DNA of 64,000 nt from JAZIHH01 sp036678685 (GTDB lineage: Bacteria; Bacillota; UBA4882; UBA10575), in NCBI GenBank assembly GCA_036678685.1, contig JAZIHH010000005.1:1-64000 (forward strand). Direction: 5' to 3'. Position numbers and translations under genes: made by a program. Of this stretch, positions 26,809 to 36,091 are shown piece after piece. Position 1 is the stretch's first letter; every line of letters starts with the position of its first letter. Under the pieces are notes generated by a model, which was given only the letters and a program-made list of their open reading frames with translations, ran no database searches and was not told where the DNA came from.

Positions 26809-27460
26809 AAGACCGTATATACCTTGGGAACAACTGCGGCTGATGCTGGTTTTAACACTGATCTGCGCTGTTTCCGGCGGATTCCTGGCCTTGGTGGACA
26901 GGGCCACCGCACCCCGGATTCAAGCCCGGGCCGAACAGGCGGTCCTCCAATCGCTGGCCTTCTGTCTTCCCGGGGCCGATGAGTTTCAAGAGGTGGAGGC
27001 GGGACCTCTCCTGGCCCGGATGAATGCGGACAAAGAAGTACGGGCGGTTTTTCGCGGTTTTGCCGGCGGTGTTCCCGCCGGGGTAGTGGTTAATCTTGAA
27101 ACCCGGGGTTACGGCGGTCCGGTCAGCCTCATGGTTGGGATTACCGAAGACGGCCGGGTGGCCCGGGTTAAAGTTCTCAACCACTCGGAAACCCCCGGTT
27201 TGGGAAGTAAGATTACGGAAGAGCGCTTTCTGGAACAACCGGCCCTACGGAGAGCCGGGCGGGAATACCCCCCTGCCCTGACCCAGGACGGCGGCGAGGT
27301 GCAGGCCGTGGCCGGTGCCACCATCTCGTCCCGGGCGGTGGTAAGAGGCATTAACCGGGCCCTGGAGGTTGCCGGTACCGTCGGGGAAGGGTTTACCGCC
27401 CACAGCGGGTCCGGGCCGGAAGAAAATAAACAAGGGAATGGGGGAGGCGACAAGGAGTAA
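26801..27460 (+). CDS. rnfG: Rnf complex subunit RnfG
   Basis: Single-span membrane protein whose large domain carries covalent FMN on the outer side. 219 residues: a helix at 12-30, the FMN-binding domain after it, and the flavinylation motif VAGATISSRAVVRGI near 170. ATG 26801 is preceded by GGGGAGGTG and overlaps the rnfD end; the upstream frame opening at 26738 is out-of-frame rnfD sequence. Stop and rnfE start overlap (TAATG). Confidence 0.93.
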   Translation: MARRPYIPWEQLRLMLVLTLICAVSGGFLALVDRATAPRIQARAEQAVLQSLAFCLPGADEFQEVEAGPLLARMNADKEVRAVFRGFAGGVPAGVVVNLETRGYGGPVSLMVGITEDGRVARVKVLNHSETPGLGSKITEERFLEQPALRRAGREYPPALTQDGGEVQAVAGATISSRAVVRGINRALEVAGTVGEGFTAHSGSGPEENKQGNGGGDKE

Positions 27461-28083
27461 TGAAAAAACGAGAAGTCTTTCTGAACGGGATTTTCCGGGA
27501 AAACCCGATTTTCCGGTTGGTTTTGGGGATGTGTCCCACGCTGGCCGTTAGTGTCTCAATGGCCAACGGCTTGGGAATGGGCCTGGCCGTTACTTTTGTG
27601 CTGGCCTGTTCCAACCTGATTATCGCTCTCCTCCGGAATGTCATTCCGAAAGAAGTACGTATCCCGTGTTTTATTGTTATTGTGGCTACTTTCGTTACCA
27701 TCACTGACAAAGTAATGGCCGCGGCGGTGCCCGGATTGCACGAGGTATTGGGCATCTTTATCCCCTTGATTGTCGTGAACTGTATTATTCTCGGCCGGGC
27801 CGAAGCCTTTGCTTCCCGGAACACCGTCGGCCGTTCCCTCTTTGACGGGTTGGGGATGGGCCTCGGTTTTAGCCTGAGCCTGGTCGTGATCAGCTTTTTC
27901 CGGGAGCTTCTGGGAACCGGCCGTTTATTGGCTGCCGGGGATTTTGGTTTTCCCGGTTTGCAGATCTTCGCTGAAGAATACGGGGCTTTAATGTTAATCC
28001 TGCCCCCCGGGGCCTTTATCACCCTGGGGCTGCTGCTGGCCGGTATTAACTGGTGGTCCGCGAAGAAAGGAGAAGAAAAATAA
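27460..28083 (+). CDS. rnfE: Rnf complex subunit RnfE
   Basis: Six-helix membrane subunit that, with RnfA, forms the pseudo-symmetric core of the pump. 207 residues with NPIFRLVLGMCPTLAVSVS at 16-34 and LACSNLIIALLRNVIPKEVRIP. The conserved Cys in LGMCP is a proposed ligand of the buried Fe-S cluster. Overlaps both neighbours by a base, so translation is coupled. Confidence 0.95.
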   Translation: MKKREVFLNGIFRENPIFRLVLGMCPTLAVSVSMANGLGMGLAVTFVLACSNLIIALLRNVIPKEVRIPCFIVIVATFVTITDKVMAAAVPGLHEVLGIFIPLIVVNCIILGRAEAFASRNTVGRSLFDGLGMGLGFSLSLVVISFFRELLGTGRLLAAGDFGFPGLQIFAEEYGALMLILPPGAFITLGLLLAGINWWSAKKGEEK

Positions 28084-28676
28084 TGGTCGATCTCCTGGTG
28101 ATAGCGCTCAGCACCATTTTGATTAGCAATTTTGTCCTCACCCGTTTTTTGGGGATCTGTCCCTTTCTTGGCGTTTCCAAGAAACTGGAGACGGCGTTGG
28201 GGATGGGTTTGGCCGTTACCTTTGTCATGACAATGGCCTCCGTTATCACCTACGGGGTGCAGTGGCTGTTGGACTTGTATAATCTGGGGTTTTTACGCAC
28301 CATCACCTTTATTCTCGTTATTGCCGTCCTTGTTCAATTCGTGGAGATGATCATGAAAAAGTTCACCCCGGCGTTATACCGCGCCCTAGGGATTTATCTC
28401 CCTTTGATCACCACCAACTGCGCGGTGTTGGGGGTGGCCATCATTAATGTGGAAGAGCATTACAATTTTATTCAGAGCGCGGTAAGCGGTTTTTCCGGCG
28501 GGATCAGTTTCATTCTGGCCATTGTTTTATTTGCCGGGTTACGGGAACGGCTGGAATTCGTCCCTCTCCCCGAAGCGATGAAAGGTTTCCCGATCGCGCT
28601 GGTCACAGCGGGTTTACTCTCCATGGCTTTCTTGGGCTTCAGTAATTTTAATTTGCTGGCCCTTTTCGGTTTGTAA
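28083..28676 (+). CDS. rnfA: Rnf complex subunit RnfA
   Basis: Homologue of RnfE with inverted topology, 197 residues. TRFLGICPFLGVSKKLETA near residue 20 carries the partner Cys; ITTNCAVLGVAI near 108 is a second landmark. ATG 28083 overlaps the rnfE stop; the TTG/GTG codons further upstream are inside rnfE. Confidence 0.95.
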   Translation: MVDLLVIALSTILISNFVLTRFLGICPFLGVSKKLETALGMGLAVTFVMTMASVITYGVQWLLDLYNLGFLRTITFILVIAVLVQFVEMIMKKFTPALYRALGIYLPLITTNCAVLGVAIINVEEHYNFIQSAVSGFSGGISFILAIVLFAGLRERLEFVPLPEAMKGFPIALVTAGLLSMAFLGFSNFNLLALFGL

Positions 28677-28743
28677 TCCCTTCCCTCAAGACGGCTGCCG
28701 AGGTAAAGGCAGGGGAGATACGCGTTAAGAAGGAGTGAGCGAA

Positions 28744-29568
28744 ATGAATACTGTGATCGCCTCTGTGATGCTCCTGTCCCTGATGGGAATCGTTTTCGGC
28801 TTGGGACTGGCGGTGGCCGCCCGGAAACTGGCGGTAGAAACCGACCCGCGGGTTGATGAGATTGAAGCATTGCTGCCCGGCGCCAACTGCGGCGCCTGCG
28901 GTTATCCCGGTTGCCGGGGCCTGGCGGAGGCCATTGCCGGGGGTTCCGCCCCGGTGAATAGCTGTCCGGTAACGACGGATTGTTCAGCCATTGCCGAAGT
29001 GATGGGGGTCGAGGCCCTTGCTTGCGAACGGCGGGTGGCCAAAGTACGGTGCATCGGCGGGAAAAAAGAGGCCAAAGAACGCTTTACCTATGTAGGAAGC
29101 AAGGACTGCTTTGCCGCGCACCAACTGGCCGGCGGCCCGAAGGCCTGTGAATACGGTTGCTTGGGCCTGGGCAGTTGTGTTGAGGCCTGCCCGTTTTCCG
29201 CCATCACCATTAATGAGAACGGCCTTGCCGTGGTGGACGAGGAGAAATGCACCGGTTGCGGCCAGTGTGTAACGGCCTGCCCCCGGGATTTGCTTGCCCT
29301 TTTGCCGGCCGGGGACCCGGTGACTGTTTACTGCCGGAATAGGGATAAGGGCGCGGCGGTGAGAAAAATTTGCCGGGTGGGATGTATAGGTTGCGGCATT
29401 TGTGTCAAAGAATGTCCTACGGGGGCGATTACCATGGGGAACAATTTGGCCGTGATCGACCCGGAGAAATGCGACCAATGCGGGCGTTGCGTGGCAAAAT
29501 GTCCGGTGAAGGTGATCCGGGGCGGGGCCGCCGCACCTTTGCCGCAGGCTTCAGCCGGCAATGAATAG
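28744..29568 (+). CDS. rnfB: Rnf complex subunit RnfB
   Basis: Entry point for electrons from ferredoxin. 274 residues: an N-terminal membrane helix (5-25), the 4Fe-4S motif GANCGACGYPGCRG near 45, then four ferredoxin-like motifs: CLGLGSCVEACP, CTGCGQCVTACP, CIGCGICVKECP and CDQCGRCVAKCP. ATG 28744 is favoured because AAGGAG ends at 28734, touching the alternative GTG 28735. The end overlaps maf by 8 bases. Confidence 0.95.
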   Translation: MNTVIASVMLLSLMGIVFGLGLAVAARKLAVETDPRVDEIEALLPGANCGACGYPGCRGLAEAIAGGSAPVNSCPVTTDCSAIAEVMGVEALACERRVAKVRCIGGKKEAKERFTYVGSKDCFAAHQLAGGPKACEYGCLGLGSCVEACPFSAITINENGLAVVDEEKCTGCGQCVTACPRDLLALLPAGDPVTVYCRNRDKGAAVRKICRVGCIGCGICVKECPTGAITMGNNLAVIDPEKCDQCGRCVAKCPVKVIRGGAAAPLPQASAGNE

Positions 29569-30208
29569 CAAATATCCCTTGGTGTTGGCTTCCGCTTCCC
29601 CGAGGCGCCGGCAGCTTCTGCAGTTGTTGGGCCTTGATTTTCAGGTGCTCCCGAGCACGGCCGAACACACAACAAAGAACCTGCCGGACGCCCCCGGGGA
29701 ACGGGTCATGGCGCTGGCCGCCGGTAAAGCGGAAGAGGTGGCCGCCGTCAAGCCCAAGGCGCTGGTGATCGCGGCCGATACTTTGGTGACGGCCGGCGGA
29801 CGGCTGCTGGGCAAACCCCGGGACGAAGAGGAAGCCCGGGAAATGCTAGCCTTTCTTTCCGGACGCCGGCACGAAGTTTATACCGGCGTGGCCCTGTACT
29901 GTGCCGCGGAAAACCGGAAACTGGTCGAATACGAGTCGACCATTGTACAATTCCGTCCCCTCTCCGGGCGGGAGATTGAAGCTTACGTCCGGACGGGTGA
30001 ACCGATGGACAAAGCCGGTGCTTACGGAATACAGGGTTTAGGGGCCGTTCTGGTGGAACGGATCGAAGGATGCTACTTCAACGTGGTCGGCCTTCCTTTG
30101 ACCCGTCTCGCTTTGATGTTGAAAGGCTTTGGCCTCGAGGTTTTGGAGGTGAAAAGTCATGGCGGGTGCCGGCATCAAAAGCCTGCCCGCGGAGGAACGG
30201 CCCCGTGA
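29561..30208 (+). CDS. maf: Maf-type nucleotide pyrophosphatase
   Basis: Maf proteins hydrolyse non-canonical or pyrimidine NTPs (dTTP/UTP class) and were linked to septum inhibition. 215 residues with LASASPRRRQLLQLLG at 9-24, AADTLV near 71 and EPMDKAGAYGIQGLG near 148. Starts inside rnfB and runs 50 bases into radC. The C-terminal 20 residues beyond the fold coincide with that overlap. Confidence 0.9.
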   Translation: MNSKYPLVLASASPRRRQLLQLLGLDFQVLPSTAEHTTKNLPDAPGERVMALAAGKAEEVAAVKPKALVIAADTLVTAGGRLLGKPRDEEEAREMLAFLSGRRHEVYTGVALYCAAENRKLVEYESTIVQFRPLSGREIEAYVRTGEPMDKAGAYGIQGLGAVLVERIEGCYFNVVGLPLTRLALMLKGFGLEVLEVKSHGGCRHQKPARGGTAP

Positions 30209-30842
30209 ACGGTTGAAAAAATACGGCGCGCAAAGTCTTTCCAACGCCGAATTATTGGCCATTTTATTGCGGACCGGCGCCGCCGGTCTTTCCGCCCTGG
30301 ATCTGGCCGGCGCCCTTTTGGCCCGGTTCCAAAGCCTGAACGAGATCGCCGCCGCCGGGATTAATGAGTTGTCACAAATCAAAGGGGTGGGACTCAGTAA
30401 AGCCGTGCAACTGCTGGCGGCCTTCGAGTTGGGGCGCAGGTTGCAAAGGTCGGAATTGTCGCCGTCACCCCGGGTAACGTCCCCCGCGGATGTGGCGGAA
30501 CTGGTCATGCCCCGGCTGCGTTTCTTAAAACAAGAGCATTTTTTCGTTATTCATCTTAACACCAAAAACAAGATCCTCGCCGAGGAACTTATCAGCAAGG
30601 GGACCCTCGATTCTTCCCTGGTGCACCCGCGCGAGGTTTTTAAAACCGCTGTCAAAAACAGCAGCGCCGCCTTGATTTTGGTCCACAACCATCCCAGCGG
30701 CGACCCGCAACCAAGCAACGATGATCTAAATCTTACCAGAAGACTGAAGGAAGCCGGGGAACTCATGGGCATCCCCATTCTCGATCACCTGATCATCGGT
30801 GACAATAAATATATCAGCCTGCGGGAAGAAGGACTATGGTGA
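30159..30842 (+). CDS. radC: RadC family JAB-domain protein
   Basis: 227 residues: a helix-hairpin-helix region (SNAELLAILLRTG and IKGVGLSKAVQL) and a C-terminal JAMM/MPN metal-binding domain, HNHPSGDPQPSNDD near 174. The historic DNA-repair role is doubtful; the biochemical function is unsettled. ATG 30159 lies within maf. In Firmicutes it commonly sits next to maf and mreB, as here. Confidence 0.93.
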   Translation: MAGAGIKSLPAEERPRERLKKYGAQSLSNAELLAILLRTGAAGLSALDLAGALLARFQSLNEIAAAGINELSQIKGVGLSKAVQLLAAFELGRRLQRSELSPSPRVTSPADVAELVMPRLRFLKQEHFFVIHLNTKNKILAEELISKGTLDSSLVHPREVFKTAVKNSSAALILVHNHPSGDPQPSNDDLNLTRRLKEAGELMGIPILDHLIIGDNKYISLREEGLW

Positions 30843-30860
30843 GGTGCTCACGAAATAATA

Positions 30861-30890
30861 AATGAAGTTAAACCAAATGAAGTTAAACCA
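30861..30890 (+). repeat. Two tandem copies of a 15-bp unit before mreB
   Basis: aatgaagttaaacca occurs twice in direct succession (30861-30875, 30876-30890), in the AT-rich gap between radC and mreB. Confidence 0.9.
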
Positions 30891-30929
30891 AATCTACCAA
30901 CAGGATTGGGGAACCGGAGGGAATAATTG

Positions 30930-31964
30930 ATGTTTAACCTTTTTCGTCGTTTTGCCCGCGATGTAGGCATTGATCTGGGAACGAGCACCACCCTTATTCA
31001 TGTCAGAGGTCAGGGCATCGTTTTGCAGGAACCCACGGTGGTCGCCTTTGACCGCGACAAAGAAAATATCATTGCCATCGGCGAGACGGCCAAAAGAATG
31101 CTGGGACGCACGCCCGCCAGCATCGTTGCGGTGCGGCCGATGAAAGACGGGGTGATCGCCGATTTTGACGTCACCGAGAAGATGTTGCGGTATTTTATCG
31201 GGAAAATAATCCGTTATGCCGGTTTGTTTGCCCCCCGGGTAGTGGTGGGCATCCCTTCGGGAGTCACGGAAGTGGAAAAAAGGGCGGTGATTGACGCCGG
31301 ACGGGAAGCCGGCGCCGGCGAAGTCTACTTGCTGGAGGAGCCGATGGCGGCCGCCATCGGGGCCGGGTTGGCGGTGCAGGAACCCAACGGGAATTTGATT
31401 GTGGATATCGGCGGCGGTACTACGGAGGTGGCTGTGATTTCCCTGGGCGGCATCGTAACCAGCCGGTCGCTCCGGGTCGCCGGTGATGAGATGAACGAGG
31501 CGATCGCCGCTTATGTTAAAAAACATTATAACCTCCTCATTGGCAAACAGACGGCGGAGATGATTAAAATCAAGATTGGCTCGGCCTGTCTTTTGCCCAA
31601 GGAGGAGTTCTGTGAAGTTAAAGGCCGCGACATGGTGACCGGTCTGCCCAAAGTGATTACCATTTCTTCCCGCGAGGTTACGGAAGCCCTTCGTGAAACG
31701 GTCAATGCCATTGTGGAAGGGGTAAGAATGACCCTGGAACGGACCCCGCCGGAACTCGCCGCCGATATTATTGACCGGGGAATTGTGATGGCCGGGGGGG
31801 GTTCCCTCCTGCGCGGACTGGACCGTTTGTTGCGGGAAGAGACCGGAATGCCTGTCCAACTGGCGGAAGATCCGCAAACCTGTGTGGTGAGAGGAACGGC
31901 CAAGGCGTTGGAAGCCTTGGATCTTTTGAAAGGAGTTTTAATTTCCCGGTGCCGGGTCAGTTAA
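30930..31964 (+). CDS. mreB: Rod-shape protein MreB
   Basis: Bacterial actin that forms membrane-bound filaments guiding lateral wall synthesis. 344 residues: phosphate-1 loop GIDLGTSTTL near 14, VAVRPMKDGVIADF near 68, phosphate-2 VDIGGGTTEVAVIS near 158 and adenosine motif GIVMAGGGSLL near 288. ATG 30930 follows GGAGGG; the TTG at 30927 is the other option. Leads the mreBCD-mrdA block. Confidence 0.95.
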   Translation: MFNLFRRFARDVGIDLGTSTTLIHVRGQGIVLQEPTVVAFDRDKENIIAIGETAKRMLGRTPASIVAVRPMKDGVIADFDVTEKMLRYFIGKIIRYAGLFAPRVVVGIPSGVTEVEKRAVIDAGREAGAGEVYLLEEPMAAAIGAGLAVQEPNGNLIVDIGGGTTEVAVISLGGIVTSRSLRVAGDEMNEAIAAYVKKHYNLLIGKQTAEMIKIKIGSACLLPKEEFCEVKGRDMVTGLPKVITISSREVTEALRETVNAIVEGVRMTLERTPPELAADIIDRGIVMAGGGSLLRGLDRLLREETGMPVQLAEDPQTCVVRGTAKALEALDLLKGVLISRCRVS

Positions 31965-31979
31965 AAAGGGGCGGGTAAG

Positions 31980-32810
31980 ATGTTGCAACCTTTTGCCCAT
32001 AAAAAGGTCCTCCTTATTATCTTGGGCGTCTGTTTTCTCCTTATAACCTGGTCCGTTTTTTATACCGCTCAGGAAAGAGTGGAATTTACCTGGCTGGAGT
32101 ATCTGGTGAAACTGGTCCTCTTTCCTTTCCAGAAGGCTGCCCATCACGTCACCGGGTTTGCCGTTGATGTCTGGGAGACCCTGAGCAGCCTGGCCTCTTT
32201 ACAACGGGAAAATTACGAATTGCGGGAAGAAGTGGTCCAGCTCCAACTGCGTCTGGCCCAACTGGAACCGTTAAAAGAGGAAAACGAGCGTCTCCGTGAG
32301 GTGGTGGGTTTTACCGCCACGACTTCTTTAAATTTATTGCCGGCCGAAGTTATTGCCAGAAACCCCGGCCACTGGATGGAGACGGTGATCATTGATAAAG
32401 GCGAAAACCATGGCTTAAAACGGAATATGCCGGTTATAACCAAGGAGGGTGTGGTCGGCCGGCTCTTTCGCACGGCTCCAGGTTTTTCCGAGGTGATTTT
32501 GCTGACCGACCCCCGGGATGGGAACAGTATGAGCGGGGTGATCGAAAGAACCCGGGACCTGGTCTATATCTACGGCTACAGCAGCGGACGTCCCGGCCAT
32601 TGTTTGGTCAGGCCGTCCGACCTTGATGTCGAGATCCGGGTGGGGGACAGAATCCTCACCTCCGGGGCCAGCCTTCATTTTCCAAGAAATCTGGTGCTCG
32701 GTGTCATCACCGAAGTCCGCGACCACGAAGATGTTTTCAACCGTGAAGCCCTAATGAAACCGGTCGTGAACTTCAGCCGGCTGGAGTATGTTTTTGTGGT
32801 CAGGGAGTAA
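31980..32810 (+). CDS. mreC: Rod-shape protein MreC
   Basis: Bitopic scaffold that links MreB/RodZ to PBP2-RodA. 276 residues: a membrane helix at 10-27, a coiled coil at about 70-108 (REEVVQLQLRLAQLEPLKEE pattern), and a beta domain with GENHGLKRNMPV and LTDPRDGNSMSGV. 15 bases after mreB. Confidence 0.94.
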   Translation: MLQPFAHKKVLLIILGVCFLLITWSVFYTAQERVEFTWLEYLVKLVLFPFQKAAHHVTGFAVDVWETLSSLASLQRENYELREEVVQLQLRLAQLEPLKEENERLREVVGFTATTSLNLLPAEVIARNPGHWMETVIIDKGENHGLKRNMPVITKEGVVGRLFRTAPGFSEVILLTDPRDGNSMSGVIERTRDLVYIYGYSSGRPGHCLVRPSDLDVEIRVGDRILTSGASLHFPRNLVLGVITEVRDHEDVFNREALMKPVVNFSRLEYVFVVRE

Positions 32811-32832
32811 AAAAGGAGACGGGGGATGCGGG

Positions 32833-33327
32833 ATGCGGGTATGGAGCATGATTGCGGTTTTGCTGGCCGCAATTACCCTGCAGTCAACAATTTTTGCCCG
32901 TTGGAACTTGTTCGGGATCATGCCCGATCTCATCCTGGTGCTCGCCGTATGTTTCGGGTTGCTGTACGGTCCCGCCCAGGGTTTAAGGATAGGGCTGGCC
33001 GGCGGCCTGTTGCTGGATTTGGCCGGCGGCGGAATCCTGGGCATCAATACTTTGACCAAAGCCCTCTTTGGTTACGGCGCCGGCTACCTGGGGAAAACCG
33101 TTTTTAAGGAGAATATCCTTGTGCCGGTGGTTGTTTCGGTTGCCGCCACGGTGCTTGGCGAGGCCCTTTCCTTTTTTTTTCTGAGCCTTTTTGGCTGGCG
33201 GGGAAGGTTCTTCCATTACCTTTTGACCACGGTTTTACCCCTTTCCTTGTATAACATTTTACCGGCCGTGCCGCTTTATCTTTTTTTATTACGAAGAATG
33301 AAAGGTCAAGGCCGGGGGAGGATCTGA
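32833..33327 (+). CDS. mreD: Rod-shape protein MreD
   Basis: Integral membrane protein of the elongasome, 164 residues, about five helices; motifs PDLILVLAVCFGLLYG and GLAGGLLLDLAGGGILG are usual. ATG 32833 gives MRVWSMIAVL; the earlier frame opening inside mreC is not used. Four bases from mrdA. Confidence 0.92.
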   Translation: MRVWSMIAVLLAAITLQSTIFARWNLFGIMPDLILVLAVCFGLLYGPAQGLRIGLAGGLLLDLAGGGILGINTLTKALFGYGAGYLGKTVFKENILVPVVVSVAATVLGEALSFFFLSLFGWRGRFFHYLLTTVLPLSLYNILPAVPLYLFLLRRMKGQGRGRI

Positions 33328-33330
33328 GGG

Positions 33331-35199
33331 TTGAAAGGACGAGTCTTAAGGAGCCTGGAGTCAAGGTTCAAGTTCTTTTATATTCTGGTCGCCTTGATCT
33401 TTGCCGTCCTCTTGTGCCGTCTCTGGTTTCTCCAGATTGTCGAGGGGGAACAGAAATATGCTCTTTCCCTCCGCAACCTGAGCCGCCAGATCCGGATTGC
33501 CGCCCCGCGGGGCAATATTTATGACCGCAACGGCGTCTTGCTTGTTACCAACCGGTTTTCCCATGTTGTTTCCGTGGTTCCCGAAGATGTCCGGAACAAC
33601 CCGGAAATCCTCACCTTCCTCAGCGAGGTGCTGGCCGTCCCCGAAGAAGAACTCTCGCGGCGCTTGAAGGAACAGGAAGGCCGGAGACGCGAGCAATACA
33701 TTCCCGTGAAACACGACGTGGATCCGGAAACAATCAGCCGCATTATTGAAGCCCGGTTGGATTTTCCCGGGGTGGCGGTCGAACGGTATCCAGTAAGAAA
33801 CTACCCCTTGGGGGAGACGGCGTCCCATCTTTTCGGCCATATCGGCGAGATTGATTCCCAGGAGTTGGAAGTAATGCGCCCCGCCGGTTACCGCCTGGGC
33901 GATCAGATTGGCAAGATGGGCCTGGAGAAAACCTATGAGACTTATCTCCGGGGAATCGACGGCTTACGCATAGTTAAAGTCGACAGCCTGGGCAACCCGC
34001 AACAGGTTTTGGAAGAGATTGGATATTCCCCCGGGCATAATCTGCACCTCACCCTCGACCTTGAACTGCAACTGGAGGCGGAAACCGTCCTGCGGGAACA
34101 TCTTTTGTGGCTGCAAGAGCATACCGAGTATAAAAAGGCCCGGTCCGGGGCGGTGGTTATTATGGATCCCCGTTCCGGGGCGATTCTGGCCATGGTCAGC
34201 TATCCCCAGTTTGACCCGAATATTTTTGTCACGGGAACCGCCCAGGAAGAACTGCAAAAGCTCTTTAATGATCCTTTAAAGCCCTTTAACAACCGGGTGA
34301 CCAGGGAAGTATATATGCCCGGTTCCACCTTCAAGCCGGTCACGGTGATTGCCGCCTTGGAGGAAGGGTTGACCGGCCCAAATCAGAAATTTATCTGTAC
34401 GGGTTCCGACCGGGTGCACGGGACCCTCTTTAACTGCTGGAAAACGGAGGGGCACAATGTCCTGAATCTGGTGGAGGGGTTGGCTTTTTCCTGTAATATG
34501 GTCCTGGCGGAACTGGCCCGGGAAGTCGGGCCGGAAGGCATAGCCAAGTATGCGCGGTTGCTGGGTTTCGGCGCCCCGACCGGTTTGAACCTGCACCCGG
34601 CGGAAATGGCCGGGCTGGTCGGGGATCCCGAGTACAAGCGGGGAACCAGGGATCCCCGGTGGTACCCGATTGAAACCGTTCATCTCTCTGTCGGACAGGG
34701 TTTTATCCAAGTGACCCCGCTGCAGTTGGCCCAAACCTTCGCGCTTATTGCCAACGGCGGGAAATATTACCAACCATGGGTGGTCCAGCGCATTGAATCC
34801 TCCGACGGACGGGTGATCAGGGAATTTTCTCCCCAGTTGCTCCGGGAGGTTTCCTTGAAACCTTCCACCCTTGAACTGGTGCGGGAAGGTTTGAAGAAAG
34901 TGGTTACGGAAGGTACGGCCATGGGGGCCTTTTGGGGGTTTCCCCTTGACGAGATTCCGGTGGCCGGGAAGACCGGCACCGCACAAATCCACGGCAAAGA
35001 TGATTTTGCCTTCTTCGCCAGTTACGCCCCGGCTGACCGGCCGGAACTGGTTATTCTCGTCGTGGTGGAAGAAGGGGGCTCCGGGTCCGCCGGGGCGGCT
35101 CCGGTGGCGCGGCGCCTTTACGAAACTTATTTTGGCTTAAAGCCTCCGTCGGCGTCCGTCAAAAAACCTCTTCCCGGGGATTTTCCGGGCGAAGAATAA
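33331..35199 (+). CDS. mrdA: Penicillin-binding protein 2 (elongation transpeptidase)
   Basis: Monofunctional class B PBP that crosslinks lateral wall peptidoglycan with RodA. 622 residues: a membrane helix at 14-34, the dimerisation/pedestal domain with RGNIYDRNGVLL near 56, then the transpeptidase with PGSTFKP (active Ser near 331), SCN near 388 and KTGTAQ near 548. TTG start at 33331 with a GGAGGATCTGAGGG ribosome region. Confidence 0.95.
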   Translation: MKGRVLRSLESRFKFFYILVALIFAVLLCRLWFLQIVEGEQKYALSLRNLSRQIRIAAPRGNIYDRNGVLLVTNRFSHVVSVVPEDVRNNPEILTFLSEVLAVPEEELSRRLKEQEGRRREQYIPVKHDVDPETISRIIEARLDFPGVAVERYPVRNYPLGETASHLFGHIGEIDSQELEVMRPAGYRLGDQIGKMGLEKTYETYLRGIDGLRIVKVDSLGNPQQVLEEIGYSPGHNLHLTLDLELQLEAETVLREHLLWLQEHTEYKKARSGAVVIMDPRSGAILAMVSYPQFDPNIFVTGTAQEELQKLFNDPLKPFNNRVTREVYMPGSTFKPVTVIAALEEGLTGPNQKFICTGSDRVHGTLFNCWKTEGHNVLNLVEGLAFSCNMVLAELAREVGPEGIAKYARLLGFGAPTGLNLHPAEMAGLVGDPEYKRGTRDPRWYPIETVHLSVGQGFIQVTPLQLAQTFALIANGGKYYQPWVVQRIESSDGRVIREFSPQLLREVSLKPSTLELVREGLKKVVTEGTAMGAFWGFPLDEIPVAGKTGTAQIHGKDDFAFFASYAPADRPELVILVVVEEGGSGSAGAAPVARRLYETYFGLKPPSASVKKPLPGDFPGEE

Positions 35200-35279
35200 A
35201 CCGGCCTGGCAGTTTGGAGTATTGAAGCAGGATTTTCTTTGTCCAAGTTAAATATTATAGGATGACCGAGGTGTCTTTG

Positions 35280-35912
35280 ATGTCAACTACCCCTGTCATG
35301 CCTGCTTCCGCCAATTGGTTGGTGTTTAAAGGATTGAAACAAGGTTTGACCCTTGTTATTCCCGAAGAGAAACCCTTTACTTTTTGGCTTGAGGTTTTAG
35401 CTTTCCAATTGGAGCAGGCGGGAGATTTTTTCCGGGGCGCGCGGGTCATCGTCGAAACGGGGGCCCGTAAATTGACCACGGAGGAAAAAGACCGGCTGGA
35501 ACGGCTTTTGGCCTCTTATCATATGACCGTCTCGTTTCTTCCGCTAACCGTGAAAAAAAGACGGCTGAAACAGGAGAAATATGTCTCGACCCGGACTTTA
35601 ATGGTGAAAGGGACGGTACGCTGCGGGCAAAAAGTGGAGTTCAACGGGAGCGTAGTGGTGAAAGGGGATGTCAACCCGGGAGCGGAGATCGTTGCCACCG
35701 GTGATATTATTGTTTTCGGCCGCTTGCGAGGGCTGGCCCATGCCGGGGCCGGCGGGGACAAGGACGCGGAAATAATGGCCTTGTCCTTCAACCCGGTGCA
35801 GGTCCGGATTGCCCATCTCTTCTCACGGGCGCCGGAGGAAAGGGAAGAACGGACCGGTCCGGAAGTTGCCCGCGTACGAAACGGCCGGATTGTCGTGGAA
35901 AGGTACGGGTAA
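35280..35912 (+). CDS. minC: Septum-site inhibitor MinC
   Basis: Blocks FtsZ assembly away from mid-cell. 210 residues: an N-terminal FtsZ-inhibiting domain, a Lys/Arg-rich linker, and the C-terminal beta-helix (TLMVKGTVRCGQKVEFNGSV, VVKGDVNPGAEIVATGDIIV pattern) that binds MinD. ATG 35280 is preferred to ATG 35262 for its nearer CGAGGTG. 80 bases after mrdA. Confidence 0.92.
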   Translation: MSTTPVMPASANWLVFKGLKQGLTLVIPEEKPFTFWLEVLAFQLEQAGDFFRGARVIVETGARKLTTEEKDRLERLLASYHMTVSFLPLTVKKRRLKQEKYVSTRTLMVKGTVRCGQKVEFNGSVVVKGDVNPGAEIVATGDIIVFGRLRGLAHAGAGGDKDAEIMALSFNPVQVRIAHLFSRAPEEREERTGPEVARVRNGRIVVERYG

Positions 35913-36091
35913 AACCGGTCCGTACGGGACAAACCCCGGCAGGCGGCGGCCGGCCGGGGAAATTTTGGCTTCTGCAACTAAAGATTGCAATCCATGCGCG
36001 CAGCCCTTCGCGGAGGGCTCCCCCCGGCCGTATCTGCCGGCGGGCAACGGGGACCGGCAGTGGGCTGCGAATTTCTAAGGAGGTACAGAAA

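Noticed and set aside
24408..30842. rnf-maf-radC as a novel combined system
   Set aside because: Overlaps show co-transcription, but maf-radC-mre adjacency is common in Firmicutes and does not indicate a new function.
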